A stretch of 10,518 bases of DNA from an uncultured Streptomyces sp. (GCA_946480485.1 CAMLJW010000159.1:1-10518), one strand, 5' to 3'. Shown: positions 1 through 6,316, counted from the first letter of the stretch. A program made the numbers and translations. The notes: generated from the sequence alone by a model not told the origin.

Positions 1-1
1 T

Positions 2-430
2 CGTCTCGTCCGTGAGAACCAAACGGTCGTGATCGAGGACCTCACCGTCCGCAACATGGTCGGGAACCACACGCTCGCCCGCGCCGTCTCCGACGCGGCG
101 TGGAGCGACATGCGCATGATGCTGGAGTACAAGTGCGCCTGGTACGGGCGCGAACTTGTCGTGATCGACCGCTGGTTCCCGTCCAGCAAGCTGTGCGGGG
201 CCTGCGGCACGATCCGGGCGAAGATGCCGCTGAACGTCCGTGACTGGACGTGTGACTGCGGCGCGGTACATGACCGCGACGTGAACGCGGCTCGCAACAT
301 TCTCGCCGCCGGGCTGGCGGCGTCTGCCTGTGGAGACGGTGTAAGACCTCAACGGGAGTCCTCCCGGACGGGGCGGTCGTCGGTGAAGCAGGAACCCCAG
401 CGGGCGACCGCTGGAATCCCCCGCCTTTAG
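2..430 (+). CDS. tnpB: TnpB-family RNA-guided nuclease, C-terminal part (5' end outside window)
   Basis: This is the C-terminal ~142 residues of an IS200/IS605 OrfB/TnpB protein; the frame is open to the left edge. Seen: an I-E-D-L motif at 32-43, whose Glu fits the RuvC-II acidic residue; a zinc-finger pair (C-G-A-C, then C-D-C) between about 190 and 265; and H-D-R-D-V-N-A-A at 269-292, the RuvC-III motif with its Asp. A basic tail follows and ends at a TAG lying inside the right-end hairpin. TnpB proteins are known to be RNA-guided DNA endonucleases that aid retention of the element, with TnpA (not visible here) doing the transposition. Catalytic residues in the visible part look intact. 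Whether the N-terminal half with RuvC-I is intact cannot be seen. Confidence 0.93.
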   Translation, partial: RLVRENQTVVIEDLTVRNMVGNHTLARAVSDAAWSDMRMMLEYKCAWYGRELVVIDRWFPSSKLCGACGTIRAKMPLNVRDWTCDCGAVHDRDVNAARNILAAGLAASACGDGVRPQRESSRTGRSSVKQEPQRATAGIPRL

Positions 431-463
431 GCGGGGGAGGAAGTCAAGCGATCATCCTGCCCT
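300..463 (+). ncRNA. Candidate omega/re RNA scaffold plus guide at IS right end
   Basis: In IS200/IS605 elements TnpB binds an RNA made from the 3' end of tnpB and the right end; the ~16 nt beyond the element serve as guide. Here that would place the scaffold across the end of tnpB and the 418-437 hairpin, and the guide at roughly 448-463. This is inferred from family architecture and the hairpin position. The 5' boundary is only approximate, and no promoter for the RNA is recognisable. Confidence 0.45.
418..437 (+). repeat. Right-end subterminal hairpin of the IS element
   Basis: CCCCCGCC (418-425), loop TTTA, GGCGGGGG (430-437) is a perfect 8-bp stem. The tnpB stop codon TAG (428-430) lies in the loop and first base of the 3' arm. 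In this family such hairpins are recognised by TnpA, and they also form the 3' end of the guide RNA scaffold. Confidence 0.9.
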
Positions 464-601
464 CTCGGTCCTGGTCACGACAACGCGGGGGTACGCCCGC
501 AGCCGCGGGACGTCACACACGGCGAAGCCGACCACGGCAAGGATGTGTGCGTGGGCGACACCGCTCGGTTTCTCCGCGTTACCTGAACTTCATACCCAGC
601 G

Positions 602-635
602 GGAACTCTTGACGTGGATCTCTACGTACTATTAC
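602..635 (+). promoter_or_regulatory. Candidate promoter of the three-gene biosynthetic operon
   Basis: TTGACG (609-614) is followed after 15 bp by TATTAC (630-635), a short-spaced sigma-70-like pair 43 bp before the start codon. An overlapping GGAAC (602-606) lies 19 bp before GTAC and could instead be a stress (ECF-type) -35. The rest of the 448-678 gap holds only a weak 5-bp hairpin (485-500) and no gene. Neither promoter reading is strong. Confidence 0.3.
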
Positions 636-667
636 CGGCCGCATGGTGTCAGGCCGTCAGTCGCCCC

Positions 668-674
668 GGGGGAG
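668..674 (+). promoter_or_regulatory. Ribosome binding site of the HpcH/HpaI gene
   Basis: GGGGGAG lies 4 nt before the ATG at 679. It favours this start over the upstream in-frame ATG at 643, which has no Shine-Dalgarno sequence. Confidence 0.7.
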
Positions 675-678
675 TCTT

Positions 679-1845
679 ATGCGTCATTTCGGGCAGATCG
701 CCCCGGAGGTGCGGCAGCGCCTCTTCCACCAGGAGCCATGCGTCTTCACCGCGGACTCCGCGTCCCGGGTGCTCTCCGTAGCCCTCGGAGCCACCCTCTA
801 CAGCCCCGCGACCAGGTCGCGACTGGCCGACGACATCGTCAAGCAGACCGCGCGCGGGGTCGTCTCGATGGTGCTGTGCCTGGAGGACTCCATAGACGAC
901 GCGGATGTCGCCGACGCCGAGGAGAACCTGGTCCGACAGCTCTCGTACCTGGCCGAACGCTGCCCAGAGACGGAGCTGCCGCTGCTGTTCATCCGGGTCC
1001 GCACCCCCGAGCAGATCCCGGACCTCGTCGAACGGCTCGGCCCCGCGGCACGGCTGCTGTCCGGATTCGTACTGCCGAAGTTCACCGAGGAGCGGGGCGT
1101 GCCGTTCCTGGAGGCGCTCACCGCGGCCGAGGCCACGGGCGGTCGGAGACTGTTCGCCATGCCCGTCCTCGAATCGCCCGATCTTCTGTACAGGGAGTCG
1201 CGCGGGGCAACCCTGGAGGGGATTTACCGCGCCGTGGACAAGTACCGTGACAAGGTGCTCGCGCTCAGACTCGGCGTCACCGACTTCTGCTCGTCCTACG
1301 GGCTGCGCAGGGCGCCCGACATGACCGCGTACGACGTGCAGATCGTGGCCTCCGTGATCGCCGACGTGGTGAACGTGCTCGGGCGGGCCGACGGCACCGG
1401 GTTCACGGTGACCGGGCCGGTGTGGGAGTACTTCCGGGTCCAGGAGCGCATGTTCAAGCCGCAGCTGCGCCGCAGCCCCTTCACCCCGGAGGCCGAGGAG
1501 CTGCGCAACGCGCTGATCGAGCACGACATGGACGGCCTGCTGCGCGAGATCGCCCTCGACCGGGCCAACGGCCTGCAGGGCAAGACCTGCATCCACCCCT
1601 CGCATGTGCAGCCCGTGCACGCCTTGTCCGTGGTCAGCCACGAGGAGTTCAGCGACGCGCAGGACATCCTGCGGCCCGAGTGCGGCGGCGGGGGCGTCAT
1701 GCGGTCCGCGTACACGAACAAGATGAACGAGGTGAAGCCGCACCGCGCCTGGGCCGAGCGCACTCTGCAGCGTGCCGAGGTCTTCGGCGTCGCGAACGAG
1801 GACATCGGCTTCGTGGAGCTGCTCGCCGCCGGGCTGCCCGGCTGA
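679..1845 (+). CDS. HpcH/HpaI aldolase / citrate lyase beta-like TIM-barrel enzyme (Ter-linked module)
   Basis: This 388-residue protein is of the citrate lyase beta subunit/HpcH-HpaI superfamily, whose TIM-barrel enzymes make or break C-C bonds of 2-oxo acids or acyl-CoA esters with a divalent metal. Seen: L-E-D-S at residues 68-71 (metal-binding acid region), L-P-K-F at 132-135, M-P-V-L-E-S-P at 161-167, L-R-L-G-V-T-D at 196-202 with a second acidic ligand, and G-K-T-C-I-H-P at 301-307, the conserved C-terminal barrel motif. It lacks the features of a CoA-ligase or malate synthase fusion. It is longer than typical CitE (~290), as expected for the Ter-associated branch. It is first in an operon with a PRTase/TRSP/PELOTA fusion (13 nt gap) and a HAD gene, so it probably supplies or adds a carbon unit to the product. 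The true substrate is unknown. Start chosen at 679 for its ribosome binding site. Confidence 0.9.
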   Translation: MRHFGQIAPEVRQRLFHQEPCVFTADSASRVLSVALGATLYSPATRSRLADDIVKQTARGVVSMVLCLEDSIDDADVADAEENLVRQLSYLAERCPETELPLLFIRVRTPEQIPDLVERLGPAARLLSGFVLPKFTEERGVPFLEALTAAEATGGRRLFAMPVLESPDLLYRESRGATLEGIYRAVDKYRDKVLALRLGVTDFCSSYGLRRAPDMTAYDVQIVASVIADVVNVLGRADGTGFTVTGPVWEYFRVQERMFKPQLRRSPFTPEAEELRNALIEHDMDGLLREIALDRANGLQGKTCIHPSHVQPVHALSVVSHEEFSDAQDILRPECGGGGVMRSAYTNKMNEVKPHRAWAERTLQRAEVFGVANEDIGFVELLAAGLPG

Positions 1846-1858
1846 ACCCAGGGATCTG

Positions 1859-4417
1859 ATGACGAACGTGGTGAATGACGCGACCGGAACCGGGACGGGC
1901 GTCTGGTCCGGGACATGGGTCGCCGAGCGGCTCGGAGTCGAGCTCCTCGGTGACGAGAAGCTGAGTGATCTCCTGGGCCTCGCGCTGCGGCGCAATCCCA
2001 AGCGCGCGCATCTGCTGGTGTCGAACGTGCTGGGCAAACACGTGCCGCAGAGCCCGCTCACGGTCTGGCGGGCCGGGTACCAACTGGGCTTGCGGGTGAG
2101 CGGCCTGCTCGGCATCCGGGGGGCCAAGCGGGCCGTGGTGCTCGGATATGCCGAGACGGCCACGGGACTCGGCCACTTGGTCGCCGACGGTCTGGCCCAC
2201 GGAACCTATCTGCACTCGACACGGCGGCCCGTCGATGGCGTGGCCCGCGCGGGCGGCTTCGAGGAGTCCCACTCGCACGCCACCTCACACCTGCTGCTGC
2301 CGGAGAACCCCGGGCTGCTCGTCGGCGACGGGGCGCTGGTCCTCGTGGACGACGAGTTCTCCACCGGCAACACGGTCCTCAACACGATCCGTGTGCTGCA
2401 CGAGCGCTATCCGCGCGAGCACTACGTCATCGTGGCGCTCGTCGACATGCGCTCCCCCAGGGACCGGGGCCGACTCGCCGCGTTCGCCCGCGAGATCGGC
2501 GCGCGGGTGGACCTGGTGGCGGCGGCCTCAGGCACCGTACGGCTGCCCGACGGGGTACTGGAGAAGGGGCAGGCGCTGGTCGCCGAGCACGAGAACGAGA
2601 CGGCGGCTGCGGCCCCCGCACCGCTTGCGCGGCCCGGCACGGTCGCGCGCGTGGAACTCGGCTGGCCTCAGGGGCTGCCCGACGGCGGCCGGCACGGCTT
2701 CACACCCGAGCACCGAACACGCCTTGAGGGCGCACTGCCCGCCATGGCCGAGCGTCTCGCCAACGCCCTCCCGGCGGACGCTCGCCGCATCCTCGTCCTC
2801 GGCTTCGAGGAGCTGATGTACGCGCCTCTGCGGCTGGGCGTCGCTCTGGAGAAGAGGGTCCTGAAGAAGGGGACCGACGCCGGGGTCCGCTACTCCACCA
2901 CCACCCGTTCCCCCGTCCTCGCTCTCGACGACCCCGGCTACGCGATACGCAGCCGCCTCGTCTTCCCGGCCCACGACCACCCCGGCGACGGCCCCGGCGA
3001 GCGCTACGCCTACAACGTCGCGGGCGCCGGCTTCGACGCCGTCGTCGCCGTGGTCGACTCCGTGGCCGACACCCCGGAACTGCACGCTCCCGACGGCCTG
3101 CTGGCACGGCTCGCCGCACACACCCCGAGCGTGCTGCTCGCCGTCGTGCCCTCGTACGTCCCCGTCGGCACAGGTACCACCGCCGGTGACGGCGGGTACC
3201 CACCGTCGTACGTCCCCGCGTGCGCGTCCCCCGAGCCGGATACCTCCGAAAGGCCCTCCATGCTGTCCGAGCCCCTCCGCGGCCCCGCATTCTCCTCGTA
3301 CGCCCCGGACGAGGTCGGCTGGCTGCTGCGGGATCTCTCGGACACGCGGCTCGAGGCACCGACCGAGGAGCGCGAGGAGGCGATCCAGAGCGGGGGCGCG
3401 CACTACGCGGAGTCGCTGCCGGTGGAGTACCAGCCGAGCGCCCAGTACCAGGAGCTGTTCCGTGCCGCGCTGGACGCATCGGCCGCGCGCATCGCGCAGG
3501 CCGTGGGCGCGGTCACGGAAACGGTGCTGATGGAGCGGTCGCCGCGCCCTGTCCTCGTGTCGCTCGCCCGCGCGGGCACTCCCATCGGCATCCTGATGCG
3601 CCGCTGGGCCAAGGACCGGCACGGCCTGGACCTGCCTCACTATGCCGTCTCCATCGTGCGCGGGCGCGGTATCGACGCGAACGCGCTGCGCTGGCTGGCC
3701 GCCCACCACGACCCGGCCGACGTCGTCTTCGTGGACGGCTGGACCGGCAAGGGCGCCATCAGCCGCGAACTCGCCCAGTCCCTCAAGGAGTTCGAGGCCA
3801 TTGACGGCATCACCGGCTTCGACCCGGAGATAGCCGTCCTCGCCGATCCCGGCTCCTGCGTACGCACCTACGGCACCCGCGAGGACTTCCTCATCCCCTC
3901 CGCCTGCCTCAACTCGACCGTGTCCGGGCTGATCTCGCGTACGGTGCTGCGCGACGACCTGGTCGGTGAGCACGACTTCCACGGTGCGAAGTTCTACCGC
4001 GAACTCGTGGACGCGGACGACTCCGCCGACTTCCTGGACGCCGTTTCCGACCGCTTCGGCGAGGTCGGCGAGGCGATCGACACCCGGGTCAAGGAGCTGC
4101 TCTCGATGGACCGCAGCCCCACCTGGGAGGGCTGGGCGGCAGTCGAGAGGATCAGCGAGGAGTACGGGATCCGCGACGTGAACCTCGTCAAGCCGGGCGT
4201 CGGCGAAACGACCCGCGTGCTGCTGCGCCGCGTCCCCTGGAAGATCCTCGCGCGCGCCGGTGCGGGCGCCGACCTGGACCACGTACGCCTGCTCGCCGAA
4301 CAGCGGGGTGTGCCCGTCGAGGAGGTGGCCGAACTCCCGTACACCTGCGTCGGGTTGATCCACCCGAAGTACACCCGAGGGGCGACCGGCGCCGACGGCA
4401 AGGCGGTGACGGTCTGA
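1859..4417 (+). CDS. Fusion protein: PRTase_2 - TRSP - PRTase_1 (StiP) - PELOTA_1 (Ter-linked module)
   Basis: This 852-residue multidomain protein joins two halves that are separate genes in many bacteria. Residues 1-230 form a phosphoribosyltransferase-like domain with V-D-D-E-F-S-T-G-N-T at 163-172, a classic PRPP-binding loop. Residues ~240-450 form the TRSP domain, including the T-R-S-P motif itself at 349-352. A Pro/Gly/Ser-rich linker spans ~450-467. Residues ~468-770 match the PRTase_1/StiP family, with A-R-A-G-T-P at 570-575 and V-D-G-W-T-G-K-G at 625-632 resembling a second PRPP loop. Residues ~780-852 fit PELOTA_1, a predicted RNA-binding fold. These families are known from Ter-associated operons predicted to make a nucleoside-like compound, so phosphoribosyl transfer is the likely reaction; the base is unknown. 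ATG at 1859 is preceded by AGGGA (1850-1854). The stop overlaps the next start. 'Cysteine protease StiP' is an older label for the C-terminal half that I do not favour. Confidence 0.88.
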   Translation: MTNVVNDATGTGTGVWSGTWVAERLGVELLGDEKLSDLLGLALRRNPKRAHLLVSNVLGKHVPQSPLTVWRAGYQLGLRVSGLLGIRGAKRAVVLGYAETATGLGHLVADGLAHGTYLHSTRRPVDGVARAGGFEESHSHATSHLLLPENPGLLVGDGALVLVDDEFSTGNTVLNTIRVLHERYPREHYVIVALVDMRSPRDRGRLAAFAREIGARVDLVAAASGTVRLPDGVLEKGQALVAEHENETAAAAPAPLARPGTVARVELGWPQGLPDGGRHGFTPEHRTRLEGALPAMAERLANALPADARRILVLGFEELMYAPLRLGVALEKRVLKKGTDAGVRYSTTTRSPVLALDDPGYAIRSRLVFPAHDHPGDGPGERYAYNVAGAGFDAVVAVVDSVADTPELHAPDGLLARLAAHTPSVLLAVVPSYVPVGTGTTAGDGGYPPSYVPACASPEPDTSERPSMLSEPLRGPAFSSYAPDEVGWLLRDLSDTRLEAPTEEREEAIQSGGAHYAESLPVEYQPSAQYQELFRAALDASAARIAQAVGAVTETVLMERSPRPVLVSLARAGTPIGILMRRWAKDRHGLDLPHYAVSIVRGRGIDANALRWLAAHHDPADVVFVDGWTGKGAISRELAQSLKEFEAIDGITGFDPEIAVLADPGSCVRTYGTREDFLIPSACLNSTVSGLISRTVLRDDLVGEHDFHGAKFYRELVDADDSADFLDAVSDRFGEVGEAIDTRVKELLSMDRSPTWEGWAAVERISEEYGIRDVNLVKPGVGETTRVLLRRVPWKILARAGAGADLDHVRLLAEQRGVPVEEVAELPYTCVGLIHPKYTRGATGADGKAVTV
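3248..3262 (+). promoter_or_regulatory. Possible internal ribosome binding site and start in the PRTase fusion gene
   Basis: GAAAGG (3248-3253) sits 6 nt before an in-frame ATG (3260, residue 468), exactly at the junction between the linker and the StiP/PRTase_1 half. It could give a separate ~385-residue PRTase_1-PELOTA_1 protein, or be a relic of two fused genes. Unproven. Confidence 0.35.
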
Positions 4418-5232
4418 TGACGGTACTGGTGGCCAGCGACCTCGATCGCACGCTCATCTACTCCTCCGCCGCGCTCGCGCTGACCATGCCGGACGAGCGG
4501 GCGCCCCGGCTGCTCTGCGTCGAGGTGCACGAGAGCAGGCCGCTGTCGTACCTGACCGAGACCGCGGCCGGGCTGCTCACCGAACTCGGCGAACTCGGCG
4601 AGGAGGCCGTCTTCGTGCCGACCACGACCCGCACCCGCAAGCAGTACCAGCGCATCCGACTCCCGGGCCCCGCCCCGAAATACGCGATCTGCGCCAACGG
4701 CGGCCATCTCCTCGTCGACGGTGTCTTTGACCCCCAGTGGCATGCCCGGGTGACCGAACGCCTTGCCCGCGAGTGCGCCTCGCTGGCCGAGGTGCGGGAG
4801 CACATGACGGCCACAGCCGAGCCGGCCTGGGTCCGCAAGCACCGCGTCGCCGAGGACCTCTTCGCGTACGTCGTCGTCGAACGCGAACTGCTCCCCGAGG
4901 ACTGGGTGAAGGAACTGGCCGTATGGGCGGAGAACCGCGGCTGGACCGTCTCCCTCCAGGGCCGCAAGATCTACGCCGTACCGAAGCCGCTCACCAAGAG
5001 TGCCGCGATGCGCGAGGTCGCCCGCCGCACCGGAGCCGACCTCACCCTCGCGGCCGGCGACTCCCTTCTCGACGCCGACCTGCTGCTCGCGGCGGACCGC
5101 GGCTGGCGCCCGGGCCACGGCGAGCTCGCCGACGCGGGGTGGACGGCACCCGCCATCACCGCTCTTCCGGAGCGGGGTGTCGCCGCGGGCGAGCGGATTC
5201 TGCGGGAGTTCCTGCGGGCGGCTCGACCGTGA
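4417..5232 (+). CDS. HAD-family hydrolase (Ter-linked module)
   Basis: This 271-residue haloacid dehalogenase-superfamily protein is probably a phosphatase acting on a phosphorylated intermediate. Seen: motif I D-L-D-R-T at residues 8-12 (nucleophile Asp 8, acid Asp 10); motif II around T-T-T-R-T at 69-73; a Lys-containing segment P-K-P-L-T-K at 189-194 for motif III; and motif IV G-D-S-L-L-D at 214-219. Residues ~80-185 between motifs II and III form the cap, as in type IIB (Cof/sucrose-phosphatase-like) HADs. The ATG overlaps the stop of the PRTase fusion (ATGA at 4416-4419 region), implying translational coupling and a shared pathway. In Ter-linked modules a HAD enzyme regularly accompanies the PRTase and TIM-barrel genes and is thought to dephosphorylate the nucleotide-like product. 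The substrate itself is not deducible. Confidence 0.9.
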   Translation: MTVLVASDLDRTLIYSSAALALTMPDERAPRLLCVEVHESRPLSYLTETAAGLLTELGELGEEAVFVPTTTRTRKQYQRIRLPGPAPKYAICANGGHLLVDGVFDPQWHARVTERLARECASLAEVREHMTATAEPAWVRKHRVAEDLFAYVVVERELLPEDWVKELAVWAENRGWTVSLQGRKIYAVPKPLTKSAAMREVARRTGADLTLAAGDSLLDADLLLAADRGWRPGHGELADAGWTAPAITALPERGVAAGERILREFLRAARP

Positions 5233-5233
5233 C

Positions 5234-5252
5234 GGGTGTGCTGACGACACCC
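5234..5252 (+). terminator. Hairpin after the HAD gene
   Basis: GGGTGT (5234-5239) and ACACCC (5247-5252) form a perfect 6-bp stem with a 7-nt loop, starting 1 nt after the HAD stop. There is no T-tract, as is usual for Streptomyces. It is placed to end the three-gene + strand transcript before the convergent genes. Confidence 0.45.
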
Positions 5253-5269
5253 TGAGGTCACCGGTCCGA

Positions 5270-5311
5270 CAGCAGGGATCTGGCAGCAGGCATCCGGCAG
5301 CAGGGATCCGG
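5270..5311. repeat. Three tandem 14-bp repeats
   Basis: Units CAGCAGGGATCTGG (5270-5283), CAGCAGGCATCCGG (5284-5297) and CAGCAGGGATCCGG (5298-5311) follow each other directly, differing at one or two bases. They lie in the gap between converging transcripts, away from either start, so replication slippage is a simple explanation and no role is evident. Confidence 0.85.
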
Positions 5312-5341
5312 GGGGACGAGCCACGCACCGCGCCTCTCGCC

Positions 5342-5360
5342 ACGGCCCTGCCCGGGCCGT
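5342..5360 (-). terminator. Hairpin at the end of the FmdB-like gene
   Basis: ACGGCCC (5342-5348) and GGGCCGT (5354-5360) form a perfect 7-bp stem with a 5-nt loop, overlapping one base of the FmdB stop codon. Its position fits a terminator for the leftward genes, and it could also block read-through from the right-going operon. Confidence 0.55.
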
Positions 5361-5605
5361 CAGCCGCAGCAGCCGCCGCCGCAGCACCCGCCACCGCCGC
5401 CACCGCCACCGCCGCTGCCACCACCGCTCGCCCGAGGCGCGGGCGCCGAGGCCGAGGCCGAGCCACCGACCGAGACCGTCGACAGGAGCTTCACCGTGTC
5501 GTCGTGGCCGGCTGGGCAGGCCGCGGGGGCGGAGGACTCGGCCATGGGGCGGTTCATCTCGAAGGTGTCGCCGCAGGTCCGGCAGCGGTATTCGTAGCGA
5601 GGCAT
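5360..5605 (-). CDS. FmdB-family zinc-ribbon protein with Gly/Cys-rich tail
   Basis: This 81-residue protein begins M-P-R-Y-E-Y-R-C-R-T-C-G, the hallmark of the FmdB putative regulatory/zinc-ribbon family (name from the fmd operon of methylotrophs; role otherwise unclear). First ligand pair C-x2-C at residues 8 and 11. The second knuckle reads C-P-A-G-H, so the usual fourth Cys is replaced by Gly, with His a possible ligand; this variant is frequent in actinobacteria. The last ~20 residues are nearly all Gly with two Cys pairs, encoded by GCC/ACC-type repeats, and could bind metal or be disordered. A GTG two codons upstream (5611) is an alternative start. No Shine-Dalgarno is seen, but TAACCT lies 6 nt before the ATG, so the mRNA may be leaderless or coupled to DUF4383, whose stop is 9 nt upstream. 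Confidence 0.88.
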   Translation of the reverse strand: MPRYEYRCRTCGDTFEMNRPMAESSAPAACPAGHDDTVKLLSTVSVGGSASASAPAPRASGGGSGGGGGGGGGCCGGGCCG

Positions 5606-5611
5606 GCGCAC

Positions 5612-5617
5612 AGGTTA
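5612..5617 (-). promoter_or_regulatory. Candidate -10 element for leaderless FmdB transcript
   Basis: TAACCT ends 6 nt before the ATG, and its TAA is also the stop codon of the DUF4383 gene. The spacing fits transcription starting at the A of the ATG. No convincing -35 is visible. Confidence 0.35.
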
Positions 5618-6205
5618 GCGGGCGGTGCCGCCTTTGCCCCGCGGCAGAGCCCTCGCGCGCGCACCCGCCCGGAGCCGCCGCTCGCGTTCGGCCTGTTCGG
5701 GGTGGCGGGCCTGCCAGTACGGGTTGTCGTGCGGCAGGGCCGAGCCGACACGGCCGTACATGCCGAAGACCATCAGGAGTACGCCGACCACAAAGCTGAA
5801 CAGCACGTTCTGGATCCGGAACGCGAGGAAATTGAGGCCCGTGTCGAGGAGGGCCAGGTTCATGAAGCCGCTGAGGATGAAGAGGACTCCGAGGAGCATG
5901 TTGAGGGTCGAGGCGAAGTTCCCGCCGATGACCATGCCGACGAAGAGCAGCAGCCCGACGCAGATCGAGAGCACGCTGAGCGCGCCGTTGGTGTTCAGCC
6001 CGGCGACCGTGTCACCGCCGGTGTCGAAGAAGCCGACCAGGTCGGTCAGGCCCAGGATGCCGAAGGCGAGCAGTACGAGACCCATCAGGCCCGCGCCGAT
6101 CCGGTAGACGGTGCTGAGGCGGTGGTCGATGGGCAGGTGCTCGTCGAGCCTGATCCGCAGCCCGATCCGCAGCCCGGTCCCGGGACGTGGCAGGTGCGTG
6201 GGCAT
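5615..6205 (-). CDS. DUF4383 domain membrane protein
   Basis: This 196-residue integral membrane protein matches the actinobacterial DUF4383 family, whose function is unknown. Four hydrophobic helices are visible at about residues 36-60, 75-95, 102-120 and 131-151, with Gly-rich faces. The second and third flank an N-F-A-S-T-L-N segment, and the fourth ends in F-G-M-Y-G followed by a polar, Arg-rich C-terminal tail of ~45 residues, probably cytoplasmic. The N-terminal ~30 residues are polar with a short G-L-R-I duplication. The start at 6205 is fixed by a strong AGGAGG on the minus strand at 6211-6216, 5 nt upstream. FmdB follows after 9 nt, suggesting co-transcription. The coiled-coil gene upstream is 136 bp away with hairpins between, so that gene may be a separate unit. 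Confidence 0.87.
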   Translation of the reverse strand: MPTHLPRPGTGLRIGLRIRLDEHLPIDHRLSTVYRIGAGLMGLVLLAFGILGLTDLVGFFDTGGDTVAGLNTNGALSVLSICVGLLLFVGMVIGGNFASTLNMLLGVLFILSGFMNLALLDTGLNFLAFRIQNVLFSFVVGVLLMVFGMYGRVGSALPHDNPYWQARHPEQAERERRLRAGARARALPRGKGGTAR

Positions 6206-6210
6206 GTCCG

Positions 6211-6216
6211 CCTCCT
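6211..6216 (-). promoter_or_regulatory. Strong ribosome binding site of the DUF4383 gene
   Basis: AGGAGG on the minus strand lies 5 nt before the ATG at 6205 and decides this start. Confidence 0.85.
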
Positions 6217-6236
6217 GTGGTGCGAGCGGAGGCCGT

Positions 6237-6251
6237 ACGGAAGGGTTCCGT
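6237..6251. repeat. Perfect 6-bp inverted repeat upstream of DUF4383
   Basis: ACGGAA (6237-6242), GGG, TTCCGT (6246-6251). It lies 20 bp upstream of the ribosome binding site, in the likely 5' leader, so it could be an RNA hairpin or a small operator. Confidence 0.4.
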
Positions 6252-6301
6252 CAGCACGGAGCTGTTCTTTCAGGGTCCGCCTGTGACGAGCCGACCGCCA
6301 A

Positions 6302-6316
6302 CCCCGGAACCCGGGG
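6302..6316 (-). terminator. Hairpin after the coiled-coil gene
   Basis: CCCCGG (6302-6307) and CCGGGG (6311-6316) form a perfect 6-bp GC stem with a 3-nt loop, 25 nt beyond the stop of the upstream minus-strand gene. It is compact and very stable but has no T-tract. It may separate this gene from DUF4383. Confidence 0.4.

Larger units (their letters stand above)
1..447 (+). mobile_element. IS200/IS605-type element, right part with right end
   Basis: The 3' part of tnpB runs into a perfect 8-bp hairpin (418-437) and then a short tail with T-C-A-A at 444-447. This layout is typical of the subterminal right end of IS200/IS605 elements, which carry hairpins instead of terminal inverted repeats and make no target duplication. 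The exact right boundary near 447 is inferred from tail sequences common in this family. The left end and any tnpA lie outside the window. Confidence 0.75.

Noticed and set aside
543..1250. 235-residue plus-strand frame overlapping the HpcH/HpaI gene
   Set aside because: It is an Arg/Pro/Gly-rich out-of-frame translation without motifs, while the frame starting at 679 has a ribosome binding site and full family motifs.
649..4363. Long open frames on the minus strand (649-2163 and 2528-4363) opposite the operon
   Set aside because: They are antisense shadows caused by very high third-position GC. The plus-strand frames have clear family motifs, and the minus translations are low-complexity Arg/Gly/Val-rich sequences.
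5270..5311. Possible CRISPR-like array
   Set aside because: The units are 14 bp, directly abutting with no spacers, and only three copies; this is a minisatellite.
3994..5466. 490-residue minus-strand frame overlapping the PRTase and HAD genes
   Set aside because: It is antisense to the HAD gene with intact motifs and shows no recognisable domain or ribosome binding site.
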